Positions 7,920 to 16,077 of a DNA stretch of 64,000 nt are shown piece after piece. The stretch's first letter is position 1, and the number at the start of each line of letters is the position of its first letter. The DNA is from Aureibaculum algae (GTDB lineage: Bacteria > Bacteroidota > Bacteroidia > Flavobacteriales > Flavobacteriaceae), in the NCBI RefSeq assembly GCF_006065315.1, contig NZ_CP040749.1, forward strand, positions 806,001 to 870,000, given 5' to 3'. The position numbers and the translations under genes are program-made. The notes below the pieces were generated by a model, which made no database searches, was not told the DNA's origin, and was given only the letters and a program-made list of their open reading frames with translations.

Positions 7920-8498
7920 ATGAAAAACGTGATCAAAAACAGTTTAGTATTAGTAGTATTATTTGCTACTATGATTAGTTATGCAAATGAAATTGTAACT
8001 AACGAAAATGATGATGTTACTAACGTAACATTAAATGATGTAACAGAAGGTTCTGTATTGAGTATAAAAGACATGAATGGTTTAGTTCTTTATAAAGAAA
8101 CAATTCAAATAAATGGAAATTACTCAAAGAAGTTTGATTTAACGGCATTACCAGATGGTAATTATATTTTTGAATTGGATAAAGAGTTTCAAGTTAATTT
8201 AATTCCCTTTGATGTAAATAAGAGTAAAGTTGTTTTTGATAAAGAAAATGAATCTATCTTTTTTAAGCCTGCAGTTGTAAACAACGGTGGACTCTTAACA
8301 ATTCATAAAACAATTCTAGACTCTGAATTTTTAGGATTAAGTATTTTTTATGAGAACGGAGATTTGGTTTATTCTGAGAAAATTGAAAATGACCAAATAT
8401 TTAATAAAGTATATGACTTTTCTTCAAGTATAGCTGGAAAATACAGAGTTGTACTTTCAAATAAAGAGATGTCATTTGAAAAAGAAATTAAAATTTAA
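7920..8498 (+). CDS. Small secreted protein, array copy 4
   Basis: This copy has 192 residues and is identical to copy 3 except I56V, with a handful of silent changes. It is the last gene of the array; its terminator runs straight into the convergent folA gene (stop at 8589). Same signal peptide, two CTD-like halves and C-terminal strand as its sisters. The order A, A', B, B' of subtypes suggests that an ancestral A-B pair was extended by local duplication of each member. Function unknown. Confidence 0.85.
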   Translation: MKNVIKNSLVLVVLFATMISYANEIVTNENDDVTNVTLNDVTEGSVLSIKDMNGLVLYKETIQINGNYSKKFDLTALPDGNYIFELDKEFQVNLIPFDVNKSKVVFDKENESIFFKPAVVNNGGLLTIHKTILDSEFLGLSIFYENGDLVYSEKIENDQIFNKVYDFSSSIAGKYRVVLSNKEMSFEKEIKI

Positions 8499-8549
8499 AG
8501 AAATTTATGATAAGTCAATATCATAGATATTTGATTAGTTAGTTTGAGT

Positions 8550-8580
8550 AAAAAGTGAGTGTAGTGGCTCACTTTTTTTT
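8550..8580 (+). terminator. Intrinsic terminator, array unit 4
   Basis: AAAAAGTGAG (8550-8559) pairs with CTCACTTTTT (8568-8577). It lies between the convergent copy 4 and folA genes, and the A-rich left arm could let it act in both directions. Confidence 0.8.
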
Positions 8581-8588
8581 GTATATAA

Positions 8589-9068
8589 TCATTTCCTTTT
8601 ATATAAAATAAAACTATAATTGTATTTATGTTTTTCATCTGCTAAGAAATTTTCGCGATGTTTCTCTTTCCAGATAGTAGCATCTATTTTAGGAAAAAAA
8701 GCATCAGCATCAAATGAAGCATCTACAAAAGTCAAATCAAGTTCATCGGCTATTTTAATAGCTTGAGAATAAATTTGAGCTCCACCTAAAATATAAGGAT
8801 TCGTATCTGTAGAAATTTTAATAGCTTCATCAATGGAGTTCACTACAACACAATTTTCTGCTTTGTAATTCTTGTTTCTGGTAATTACAATATTAGTTCT
8901 ATTAGGTAAGGCTTTACCCAAAGATTCAAAAGTTTTTCTACCCATAATTACATCATGACCAGAAGTTACTTTCTTAAAACGTTTTAAATCATCCGGCAAG
9001 TGCCAAATTAATTCATTGTTCTTACCTAGTTCCCGATTTTTACCAATTGCGGCAATAATAGTAATCAA
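8589..9068 (-). CDS. folA: Dihydrofolate reductase
   Basis: This 159-residue enzyme reduces dihydrofolate to tetrahydrofolate with NADPH, regenerating the cofactor oxidised by thymidylate synthase. Visible motifs are IAAIGKNRELGKNNELIWHLPDD at the N terminus (substrate loop, with catalytic Asp in the LPDD segment), GRKTFESLGKALPNR (NADPH binding) and ILGGAQIYSQA. The length is typical. The start overlaps the stop of the upstream 2TM gene by 4 bp, so the two are translationally coupled. thyA lies in the same direction about 1.8 kb upstream. Confidence 0.95.
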   Translation of the reverse strand: MITIIAAIGKNRELGKNNELIWHLPDDLKRFKKVTSGHDVIMGRKTFESLGKALPNRTNIVITRNKNYKAENCVVVNSIDEAIKISTDTNPYILGGAQIYSQAIKIADELDLTFVDASFDADAFFPKIDATIWKEKHRENFLADEKHKYNYSFILYKRK

Positions 9069-9448
9069 TGGTTTAGATTTTTTTTTTCTGAACCAGAAAT
9101 TTTATCATTAGGAGTTATAACACCTTGTTTAATAAGTTCTCTTTCTAATTTGTCAGATTTCAGTTCGTGTTTGTCCATTAATTTCTCAGTTTCAATACGT
9201 TCCCATTCTTTTCCAAAAAACTTATTGGTAACAAAAACATTAATAAAATGAAATATCCATATTAAAAGCCAAAGAGCCACAACGTATTTAAACCATTCAC
9301 CATATTGGCTTCCAACTTTAAAAAAAGTGTTTAATACTATTATAAATAGAGAACCGACCAAAAAGACAATAAAATGATAATATAATCTCTTTTTTTGCTT
9401 TACCCTTTTACGGGCTTTTTCGTATATTTCAATTTGTTCTTTTTCCAT
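9065..9448 (-). CDS. 2TM domain-containing small membrane protein
   Basis: This 127-residue protein has two close hydrophobic helices (about 25-43 and 53-72), flanked by a basic N terminus (KARKRVKQKKRLYYHF) and a charged C-terminal tail. This is the layout of the '2TM domain' family common in Flavobacteria, sometimes next to histidine kinases and here next to folA. Function unknown. The sequence F-G-K-E-W-E-R after the second helix is a family-like feature. It overlaps folA by 4 bp and lies 5 bp after the TonB-domain gene, so it is probably in one operon with both. Confidence 0.75.
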   Translation of the reverse strand: MEKEQIEIYEKARKRVKQKKRLYYHFIVFLVGSLFIIVLNTFFKVGSQYGEWFKYVVALWLLIWIFHFINVFVTNKFFGKEWERIETEKLMDKHELKSDKLERELIKQGVITPNDKISGSEKKNLNH

Positions 9449-9453
9449 CAGAT

Positions 9454-9954
9454 CTAATTTTTATTAATTACTTCCTCTTTGGTTTGGTCATTTTTTGTTG
9501 TTTCTTCAACCAATAAGGTAATCGGCAATGTGTATTTTACATTAACCGGTTTACCTTTTAATTTTCCAGGTTTCATTTTAGGAAGTTCATTAATAACCCT
9601 TATTCCTTCACGTTCTAGTCTTTCATGTGCTCCTCTAGCTTTAATGTCTTTAACTACGCCGTCAGATGCAATCGAAAACATAACAATTATTCGGGTTTTA
9701 CCTGAGGGGAGTCCGAGCTCATTTGCTAAATGAGCATCAAAATTCTTAACAACATGTTTTAGAACTTTATTTTGAAAGCAATTTTTTTGAAGATGTTTTT
9801 CCAATTCTTCACAGCCGGGAAAACTTGGCACATCTTCAATTATAGCGAAAGGAACTTCTTCTACTTCATTTGATACATTAACCACTTCAATCTCTTGACT
9901 AAAAATAAATAAAGAACTAAAGGTAAATAATGTACTAATGAAAATTCTAATCAT
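9454..9954 (-). CDS. Exported TonB C-terminal-domain protein, no proline-rich linker
   Basis: With the ATG at 9954 the protein has about 166 residues and begins with a normal signal sequence (MIRIFISTLFTFSSLFIFSQ). A frame extension to 9990 adds 12 residues that spoil that signal, so I reject it. It carries PFAIIEDVPSFPGCEELEKH, a second cysteine 11 residues on, then a TonB C-terminal domain ending VKYTLPITLLVE. This layout is shared with the three TonBs at 43.6-46.3 kb. Unlike those it has no proline-rich linker, and the only hydrophobic segment ends in a likely cleavage site. It may be periplasmic or a TonB variant. Confidence 0.72.
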   Translation of the reverse strand: MIRIFISTLFTFSSLFIFSQEIEVVNVSNEVEEVPFAIIEDVPSFPGCEELEKHLQKNCFQNKVLKHVVKNFDAHLANELGLPSGKTRIIVMFSIASDGVVKDIKARGAHERLEREGIRVINELPKMKPGKLKGKPVNVKYTLPITLLVEETTKNDQTKEEVINKN

Positions 9955-9996
9955 ATTAATTGTGTGTTTAGGTAAAACATGTTTTATCATATTTTA

Positions 9997-10188
9997 TTAC
10001 ATGCTTTTTAACCATTCTTTAATATAACCACCAAAATCTTCAGGTTCTAAGGCATTGTTTTTATTGTCAAATTCAATGTGTTCACTTTCAAGTGTATTTA
10101 AAATAGTCTGAATGGCAGTCAGCTTATTTTCATCATCAATTTCATTGATACGGTCAATTAAATCTTTTTTTAAATCTTCTTTTTTCAT
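9997..10188 (-). CDS. Hypothetical small acidic protein (63 aa)
   Basis: A 63-residue protein of unknown function, with no signal peptide or membrane segment, rich in Lys, Asp and Glu. The helical N-terminal half (KKEDLKKDLIDRINEIDDEN, then KLTAIQTILN) resembles small antitoxin-like proteins, and the C-terminal half has a GGYIKEWLKSM tail. No toxin partner is next to it, so an antitoxin role is not claimed. It lies 42 bp upstream of the TonB-domain gene on the same strand and probably heads that operon. Codon use and AT content match the neighbours. Confidence 0.55.
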   Translation of the reverse strand: MKKEDLKKDLIDRINEIDDENKLTAIQTILNTLESEHIEFDNKNNALEPEDFGGYIKEWLKSM

Positions 10189-10490
10189 GATACTTTATTA
10201 TTTAGAGTTTCTCTTATGCAATTATTTAATGCCTTATTTATCAAACTGGTAGGTTCTAACTATTTAATAAGGGCATTTTTATAGTAAAATGGTTATAAAT
10301 TTACAATTTTTATTCAAAAAAAAGAATTTAAAAATAATAATTATATAATATTTAACGATGAATTTTGAGTTTTTCATTTTTTTGTTATTTAAAATTAAAT
10401 TATTGTTAAATCGACTTAATAATCAGTGGATTAGCGATGAGATGTAGAAAAACTTAATTAATTTTGTCCTAATTTAAAAAACACAAAATT
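10189..10490. other. Intergenic region between two divergent genes, 302 bp
   Basis: Very AT-rich and without a convincing open frame or RNA gene. It must hold the promoters of the 63-aa gene (minus) and the CBM48 gene (plus). Only the latter's -7 element (10459-10466) could be identified. Confidence 0.6.
10459..10466 (+). promoter_or_regulatory. -7 promoter element for the CBM48-like gene
   Basis: TAATTTTG matches TAnnTTTG exactly, 24 bp before the ATG at 10491. A TTAG about 24 bp further up is only a weak -33 candidate. Confidence 0.55.
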
Positions 10491-10790
10491 ATGGCAATTA
10501 CTAAGAACTATTTAAAAACTAAACCAGTTTGTAAGGTAACTTTTACGGTACCTGAAGCTGAGGCTGAAAAAGTTGCAGTTGTTGGAGATTTCAACAATTG
10601 GAAACCTGCAAAAAAATATGAGCTAAAAAAACTAAAAAATGGTAACTTTAAAGGAACTATCGATTTAGAGAAAGGTACTTCATATCAATTTAGATATTTA
10701 GTTGATGGAGCTTACAAAAATGATGAGCAAGCAGATAGTTATGCATTTAACGAATTTGCTGGTACTGAAAATTCTGTTTTAGAATTATAG
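10491..10790 (+). CDS. Single-domain CBM48 / AMPK glycogen-binding-like protein
   Basis: This 99-residue soluble protein is made of one beta-sandwich domain. VAVVGDFNNWKPAKKYELKKL, then GNFKGTIDLEKGTSYQFRYLVDG is the pattern of the early-set/CBM48 domain found in glycogen-branching enzymes and the AMPK beta subunit, including the GDFNxW glycan-contact motif. There is no catalytic domain and no signal peptide, so it would act in the cytoplasm, perhaps binding glycogen. It is monocistronic, with its own promoter and a strong terminator shared with thyA. It splits the thyA and folA genes, which face the other way. Confidence 0.85.
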   Translation: MAITKNYLKTKPVCKVTFTVPEAEAEKVAVVGDFNNWKPAKKYELKKLKNGNFKGTIDLEKGTSYQFRYLVDGAYKNDEQADSYAFNEFAGTENSVLEL

Positions 10791-10806
10791 TAAGTTAACT
10801 ATTAAA

Positions 10807-10854
10807 AATAATAAATCCCAAAATCCTTTAGTGAATTTTGGGATTTATTATTTT
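10807..10854. terminator. Bidirectional terminator between the CBM48-like gene and thyA
   Basis: Eighteen-base perfect arms (10807-10824 and 10835-10852) with a 10-nt loop. The AT ends give a T-rich tail on both strands, fitting its place between two convergent genes. Its outer arm AATAATAAATCCCA recurs in the terminator at 43523-43560. Confidence 0.85.
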
Positions 10855-11677
10855 ATACAGCTACAGCACCTTTAATATGCGGATGTGGATTATAATCTAA
10901 TAATTCAAAATCTTCAAATTTAAAGTCAAAAATGCTTTTTATTGCGGTGTTTATTTTCATTTTTGGAAGCGGCCGAACATCTCTAGATAATTGTAATTCT
11001 AGTTGTTCTACATGGTTGTTGTAAATGTGTGCATCTCCAAATGTATGAATAAATTCTCCTGCTTCATATCCGCATACTTGTGCAATCATCATCGTAAATA
11101 ACGCATAAGAAGCGATGTTAAAGGGAACACCTAAAAAAATATCAGCACTTCTTTGATAAAGTTGACATGACAATTTCCCATCGGCTACATAAAATTGAAA
11201 AAAAGCATGACAAGGTGGTAATGCAGCTTTTCCGTTAGCAACATTTTCGCTAAATGATTTTGATGTGTCTGGCAAAACGGAAGGGTTCCAAGCAGATACC
11301 ATCATTCTTCTACTATTAGGGTTGTTTTTTAATGTGTCTATAACGTCTGTAAGTTGATCAATTTCATCACTGTTCCAATTCCTCCATTGATGTCCATAAA
11401 CAGGTCCTAGATCACCTTTTTCATCCGCCCAAGCATTCCAAATTCGAACACCGTTTTCTTGTAGGTATTTTATATTAGTGTCACCATTTATAAACCATAG
11501 TAATTCGTAAATAATCGATTTTAAATGCAACTTTTTAGTAGTCACCATTGGAAAGCCATCAGACAAATCAAATCGCATTTGATGACCGAAAACACTTTTA
11601 GTACCCGTACCTGTACGATCACCTTTTTCGTTTCCGTTTTCTAAAACATGTTTTACTAAATCGTGATATTGCTTCAT
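10853..11677 (-). CDS. thyA: Thymidylate synthase
   Basis: This 274-residue enzyme methylates dUMP to dTMP with 5,10-methylenetetrahydrofolate and yields dihydrofolate for FolA. It shows [17 protein letters not shown] near the N terminus (phosphate-binding Arg), the catalytic Cys at about 156 in [13 protein letters not shown], the [16 protein letters not shown] segment and the C-terminal [10 protein letters not shown]. Length is standard for the short ThyA type. It is the last gene of an apparent run etfB-etfA-bfn-nupC-thyA, about 100 bp after nupC, and ends in a bidirectional terminator. Confidence 0.97.
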   Translation of the reverse strand: MKQYHDLVKHVLENGNEKGDRTGTGTKSVFGHQMRFDLSDGFPMVTTKKLHLKSIIYELLWFINGDTNIKYLQENGVRIWNAWADEKGDLGPVYGHQWRNWNSDEIDQLTDVIDTLKNNPNSRRMMVSAWNPSVLPDTSKSFSENVANGKAALPPCHAFFQFYVADGKLSCQLYQRSADIFLGVPFNIASYALFTMMIAQVCGYEAGEFIHTFGDAHIYNNHVEQLELQLSRDVRPLPKMKINTAIKSIFDFKFEDFELLDYNPHPHIKGAVAV

Positions 11678-11779
11678 TTTTGTCTATTAATTTGAATCAG
11701 CAAAATACTGAAAAGTGTTAGATTTAAATGGAATTGAATTTCTATTTTATTAAAAGTTTATTAACGAAGATTTGTTGTA

Positions 11780-13564
11780 CTATCCAATGATCATCCCTGC
11801 AATGGTAGCAGAAATTAATGAAGCTATAGAACCTCCAATTAGGGCTTTCATACCGAATTCAGATAACGTTTTACGTTGTCCCGGAGCTAACGAACCAATA
11901 CCGCCAATTTGAATTCCTATAGAAGCAAAATTAGCAAAACCACATAGCATGTATGTAGCCATAATAATAGACTTTTGATAGTTTAAGTGTGTGGCATTAG
12001 CAATATTTTTTAAATCTGCTAATTGAATATAACCTACAAATTCACTGGCCGCTAATTTTATCCCTAAAAGTTGTCCCATTAACATCATGTCTTCTTTCGC
12101 AACCCCTATTAACCACATCAATGGAGCAAAAATAGTACCCAATACCGCTTCTAATGAAAATTTAGGATAAGGAGTGTTAATAGCCATCCAATTATTAAGT
12201 GAAGTAATTTCACCTAACCAACCAAACACACCATTAATCATCGCAATAAAGGCTACAAAAACTAAGAGCATTGCTCCTACATTTACAGCTAACCTTAAAC
12301 CTTCTGTTGTACCATTTGCAATAGCATCTAATATATTAGAACCTATTTTTTCGGAAGACACTTGTACGTCAGTATTTATAGCTTCAGTTTGTGGAAACAA
12401 TATTTTTGAAACAACGATTGCTCCTGGAGCTGCCATTACTGAAGCTGCCAAAAGATGTTTTGCATACATTAATCGTAATACGGGATCATCACCACCTAAA
12501 AAACCAATGTAGGCCGCTAAAACAGCACCAGCAACAGTTGCCATACCACCAATCATAACTAGCAGCATTTCAGACTTATTCATTTTTTCTAAATAGGCTT
12601 TTATAAGAAGCGGAGCTTCAGTTTGACCTAGAAAAATATTACCTGCAACCGATAAGCTTTCAGCACCTGAAATGCCCAAGAACTTCGTTAAAAGCATGGC
12701 CATTAATTTGACAACCTTCTGTATAATGCCTAAATAGAATAATACAGAAGTAAGTGCTGAAAAGAATATAATTGTAGGCAGTACTTGAAACGCAAAAATG
12801 AATCCAAAGGTATCCATATCTACCACAAGACCTTCAAATAAAAATTTACTACCTGCTCTTGTAAAATCCAAAATACTTACAAAAATTCCTCCCACAAATT
12901 CAAATCCTTTTTGAATAAAAGGAATTTTTAAAACCCCAATGGCGATAATTAATTGAAAGAGCAATCCAATACCAACTGTTTTCCACTTAATACCCTTTTT
13001 GTTACTGCTAAAAAAATAGGCAATCAATAACAGTGCAATCATACCTAGAACTCCTCTCCATAACGAATTAAAAGAAAACCCTTGACTGGGAATTAATTTA
13101 TCTTCGGAAACTTGTTGGATGATAAAATTATCGTGTGTATCAGCAATAAAAGTAAAGACTTCATTACCATTTTTTAACTTTAAATGATTGTGAGAAGTTT
13201 CTATAATTTGATAATAAAAATCAACTTTTGCTGGTGTTTTCTGTTGGAATAATAATAAGTCTTGATTTTTTAACCAAAATCCAGAACCAGAAATGTTGTT
13301 TAGTTTTGAGGTATATTCACCGCTTTCGCTTAAAGATAAAAACTCTTTACTCTTTATAAACACAACATCTGATTTTATACTATCAGGATATTTTTGATAT
13401 AGAATATGGCTGGATAATTGCCAGTATTTTATTAGAGAATCTTGTTTGGGTTCAGCACTTTTTGTTTCCGCAATTGAAATTGAATCTGTTAGTGTTTCTT
13501 GAGCTGATATATTAGTAGTTAAACTAAATAAGACTAAAATAAAAATAACGAAATTACGAGTCAT
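11780..13564 (-). CDS. nupC: NupC-type concentrative nucleoside transporter with periplasmic N-terminal extension
   Basis: This is a 594-residue inner-membrane protein. The C-terminal ~420 residues are a CNT-family transporter, seen in FLGQTEAPLLIKAYL (nucleoside/Na+ site), MIGGMATVAGAVLAAYI and CGFANFASIGIQIGGIGSLAPGQR. It imports nucleosides with Na+ or H+. In front is an added ~165-residue part: a cleavable signal (ending ISAQ) and a soluble, presumably periplasmic domain before the first helix at about 168. E. coli NupC lacks this, having about 400 residues. The gene sits between the bifunctional nuclease and thyA, consistent with nucleoside salvage. Confidence 0.9.
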   Translation of the reverse strand: MTRNFVIFILVLFSLTTNISAQETLTDSISIAETKSAEPKQDSLIKYWQLSSHILYQKYPDSIKSDVVFIKSKEFLSLSESGEYTSKLNNISGSGFWLKNQDLLLFQQKTPAKVDFYYQIIETSHNHLKLKNGNEVFTFIADTHDNFIIQQVSEDKLIPSQGFSFNSLWRGVLGMIALLLIAYFFSSNKKGIKWKTVGIGLLFQLIIAIGVLKIPFIQKGFEFVGGIFVSILDFTRAGSKFLFEGLVVDMDTFGFIFAFQVLPTIIFFSALTSVLFYLGIIQKVVKLMAMLLTKFLGISGAESLSVAGNIFLGQTEAPLLIKAYLEKMNKSEMLLVMIGGMATVAGAVLAAYIGFLGGDDPVLRLMYAKHLLAASVMAAPGAIVVSKILFPQTEAINTDVQVSSEKIGSNILDAIANGTTEGLRLAVNVGAMLLVFVAFIAMINGVFGWLGEITSLNNWMAINTPYPKFSLEAVLGTIFAPLMWLIGVAKEDMMLMGQLLGIKLAASEFVGYIQLADLKNIANATHLNYQKSIIMATYMLCGFANFASIGIQIGGIGSLAPGQRKTLSEFGMKALIGGSIASLISATIAGMIIG

Positions 13565-13581
13565 ATGCTTGTGCGGGTCTT

Positions 13582-14184
13582 TTATTTCTGTCTTTTGGAG
13601 ATTTCATCTCTTAATTTGGCTGCCAATTCATAATCTTCATTTACAACGGCCTCATTCAACTGTTTATTTAATTCTTTTATGGAAATTTCTTTTAATGAAG
13701 ATTCTTCGGCAAGTTCAATAGCCATTTCTTCAACTTCTATTTTAGTTTGAGTTAATTTAGGCTCATCTTTTATTTTTAAAAATATACCTGCTTTGTCTAA
13801 AATATTTTCGTAGGTGAAAATTGGTGCATTAAAACGAGTTGCCAATGCTATGGCATCAGAAGTTCTAGCATCAATAATTTCTTCAATTTTATCGCGTTCA
13901 CAGATGAGGCTAGAATAAAACACGCCATCAACTAATTTATGAATGATTACTTGTTTCACTTTAATATGAAAACGGTCAGAAAAAGTTTTGAAGAGGTCAT
14001 GTGTTAGCGGTCTAGGTGGTTTTATTTCCTTTTCTAGAGCAATGGCTATAGATTGTGCTTCAAAAGCACCTATAATAATAGGCAACGTACGTTCGCCATC
14101 GACCTCACTTAAAACCAGTGCATACGCACCGCTTTGTGTCTGACTATATGATATACCTTTTATGTTGAGGCGGACTAAACTCAT
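13582..14184 (-). CDS. Bifunctional nuclease family protein (DUF151) with UVR motif
   Basis: This 200-residue soluble protein has an N-terminal bifunctional nuclease (BFN/DUF151) domain (LPIIIGAFEAQSIAIALE, KPPRPLTHDLF and DARTSDAIALATRF). It then has a C-terminal UVR motif of the UvrB/UvrC-interaction type (LNEAVVNEDYELAAKLRDEI). DUF151 proteins have reported nuclease activity, but the role in Bacteroidota is not established. The UVR motif hints at interaction with Uvr or Clp-type partners. It lies 17 bp upstream of nupC and downstream of etfA on the same strand. Confidence 0.88.
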   Translation of the reverse strand: MSLVRLNIKGISYSQTQSGAYALVLSEVDGERTLPIIIGAFEAQSIAIALEKEIKPPRPLTHDLFKTFSDRFHIKVKQVIIHKLVDGVFYSSLICERDKIEEIIDARTSDAIALATRFNAPIFTYENILDKAGIFLKIKDEPKLTQTKIEVEEMAIELAEESSLKEISIKELNKQLNEAVVNEDYELAAKLRDEISKRQK

Positions 14185-14269
14185 AAATTATAAAATAAAA
14201 AAAACTGTCTAATAAAGGACTTAAGTATCCAAAATATAGACAGCCTTTGAAGGGCACAATTTACTAAAA

Positions 14270-15238
14270 TTATGCGTTTTGAGCCTTAAATTCTTTTAAC
14301 TTTTCTATTAATTTTGGTACAACTTCAAATGCATCACCAACAATACCATAATCAGCCGCCTTAAAAAACGGTGCTTCTGGGTCAGTATTAATAACCACTT
14401 TTACCTTTGAAGAATTGATTCCAGCCAAGTGTTGTATTGCACCTGAAATTCCTATAGCAATATATAAATTGGCGGCTACTGGCTTTCCTGTTTGACCAAC
14501 ATGTTCACTATGTGGTCTCCAACCTAAATCAGAAACAGGTTTAGAGCAGGCCGTTGCTGCACCTAGAATATCAGCTAACTCTTCTATCATTCCCCAGTTT
14601 TCAGGTCCTTTTAATCCACGACCACCAGAAACAACAATATCAGCATCCGCTATTGTAACTTTACCTTTTGCTTTATCAATTGAGGTTGAAGTGATGTTAA
14701 AATCACCCTCAGCAAGAGTCGGAGTGAAATCTTCTTCAGTTGCAGAAGTTTTATTTTCTACCAAACCAAAAGAATTTTTTGCTAATCCAATTAGTTTTCT
14801 AGCCGTTTTAATTTCTGTATTATCAAAAGCCTTATTAGAAAATGCTTTTCTTTTTACTGTAAATGGAGAAATTGAGCTGGGTGCTTCAACAACATTGGAA
14901 GCATATCCTGCTTCTAAATTGACAGCCAAAAGTGGAGCTAAGTAAATACCATCATTACTTGAGTCAATAATGATAACATCAGCACTCTCTTTTTCTGCAC
15001 CTTGCTTAATTACATCAGCGTAGGCTTTAGCATTGAAATTACTGAGTTTTTCATTGTTTACTTTTATGATTTTTTCAGCACCATAGTCTGAAAACGTTGA
15101 AGCGTTCTCAGCATTTATAGTAAGCACGCTTAATTTGGTTCCTAATAGTTCGGCAACTTTTTTGCCATAAGAAACTGCTTCAAAAGCGATTTTTTTAAAT
15201 TTTCCTTCAGAGGATTCTGCGTATACGAGTACAGACAT
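14270..15238 (-). CDS. etfA: Electron transfer flavoprotein subunit alpha
   Basis: This 322-residue EtfA has an N-terminal nucleotide-binding-like domain and a C-terminal FAD-binding domain with VSGGRGLKGPENWGMIEELA, then GWRPHSEHVGQTGKPVAANLYIAIGISGAIQHLAG and INTDPEAPFF. With EtfB it forms the heterodimer that takes electrons from acyl-CoA dehydrogenases and passes them to the quinone pool. Length and motifs are typical. It follows etfB after 43 bp, so both are in one transcript. Confidence 0.97.
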   Translation of the reverse strand: MSVLVYAESSEGKFKKIAFEAVSYGKKVAELLGTKLSVLTINAENASTFSDYGAEKIIKVNNEKLSNFNAKAYADVIKQGAEKESADVIIIDSSNDGIYLAPLLAVNLEAGYASNVVEAPSSISPFTVKRKAFSNKAFDNTEIKTARKLIGLAKNSFGLVENKTSATEEDFTPTLAEGDFNITSTSIDKAKGKVTIADADIVVSGGRGLKGPENWGMIEELADILGAATACSKPVSDLGWRPHSEHVGQTGKPVAANLYIAIGISGAIQHLAGINSSKVKVVINTDPEAPFFKAADYGIVGDAFEVVPKLIEKLKEFKAQNA

Positions 15239-15281
15239 ATTTTTTTATATTAGATATTAAACTTTTCTTGATTTAGTGACC

Positions 15282-16028
15282 TTAAATCACTTTAGCTTCA
15301 TTATGTAATAAATCAATCAACTCACCAACATTATCGGCATCAATTAACTTAACCGCACCTTTTGCTTCTGGTTTTTCAAAACTTTTTGATTCCGTAGTTG
15401 CCTCAAAAGAAATCGGTTCTACAACATTTAATGGTTTTTTTCTAGCCATCATAATTCCTCTCATATTCGGAATTCGTAGGTCCTTTTCTTCTACAACTCC
15501 TTTTTGACCTCCAATTACCAATGGTAAACTTGTGCTTAATGTTTCTTTACCACCATCAATTTCTCTTATAACCGTGGCTTTATCCCCTTCAACTTCTAAC
15601 CCTATACAAGCATTTACAAAGTTAAAATCTAAAATAGCAGCCAACATACCAGGAACCATCCCTCCATTATAATCAATAGATTCTCTACCGGCTAGTATTA
15701 GGTCATAATTTCCATTTTTTGCCACTTCAGCCAATTGCTTAGCAACAAAATAACCGTCAGATGCATCGGCATTAATACGAATAGCTTCATCAGCTCCTAT
15801 GGCCAAGGCTTTACGCAAAGTTGGTTCCGTAGAGGGATTACCTACATTTACAACAGTCACAGACGCTCCCTGTTTTTCCTTAAACCACATGGCTCTTGTT
15901 AAAACAAATTCATCGTATGGATTAATTACAAACTGAACACCATTTGAATCAAATTTAGAATCACCATCGGTAAAATTTATCTTTGAGGTTGTATCAGGAA
16001 CGTGACTTATACACACTAATATTTTCAT
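15282..16028 (-). CDS. etfB: Electron transfer flavoprotein subunit beta
   Basis: This 248-residue EtfB starts with KILVCISHVPDTTSKINF and contains NPYDEFVLTRAMWFKE, AGRESIDYNGGMVPGMLA, where the conserved AGxxSxDxxxGxVPxxLA pattern binds AMP, and IPNMRGIMMARKKPL near the C terminus. It is the first gene of the minus-strand run etfB-etfA-bfn-nupC-thyA. Its upstream region is shared with the divergent pdhB gene and contains a perfect palindrome (16078-16101) that may control both. No clear -7 element was found for this gene. Confidence 0.97.
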   Translation of the reverse strand: MKILVCISHVPDTTSKINFTDGDSKFDSNGVQFVINPYDEFVLTRAMWFKEKQGASVTVVNVGNPSTEPTLRKALAIGADEAIRINADASDGYFVAKQLAEVAKNGNYDLILAGRESIDYNGGMVPGMLAAILDFNFVNACIGLEVEGDKATVIREIDGGKETLSTSLPLVIGGQKGVVEEKDLRIPNMRGIMMARKKPLNVVEPISFEATTESKSFEKPEAKGAVKLIDADNVGELIDLLHNEAKVI

Positions 16029-16077
16029 TTTTTAAACTATTTTAATTATTTAAGGCGAAGTTACTACTTTTTTTTCG

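Larger units (their letters stand above)
5028..8580 (+). repeat. Four-unit tandem repeat, period ~920 bp (promoter + secreted-protein gene + terminator)
   Basis: The unit starts at the motif CTAAATTAACA at 5028, 5948, 6868 and 7787 (spacings 920, 920 and 919). Each unit holds a promoter, a gene of 192-193 codons and a terminator hairpin; the last lacks the ~125-bp trailing spacer seen in the first three. Units 1 and 2 are near identical (7 amino-acid differences), units 3 and 4 nearly so (1 difference). Between the two pairs the signal peptide, first 88 residues, control sequences and terminators stay close, while the C-terminal half of the protein is clearly diverged. Such an array should be prone to copy-number change by homologous recombination. 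Confidence 0.95.

Noticed and set aside
5028..8580. The repeat array as a transposon or integron-like element
   Set aside because: No transposase, integrase, terminal inverted repeats or target duplications are visible; the units are ordinary gene cassettes with promoter and terminator.
5028..8580. The repeat array as a CRISPR
   Set aside because: The period is ~920 bp and each unit encodes a protein; there are no short repeats with unique spacers.
9997..10188. 63-aa protein as an antitoxin
   Set aside because: The fold hint is weak and no toxin gene is adjacent.
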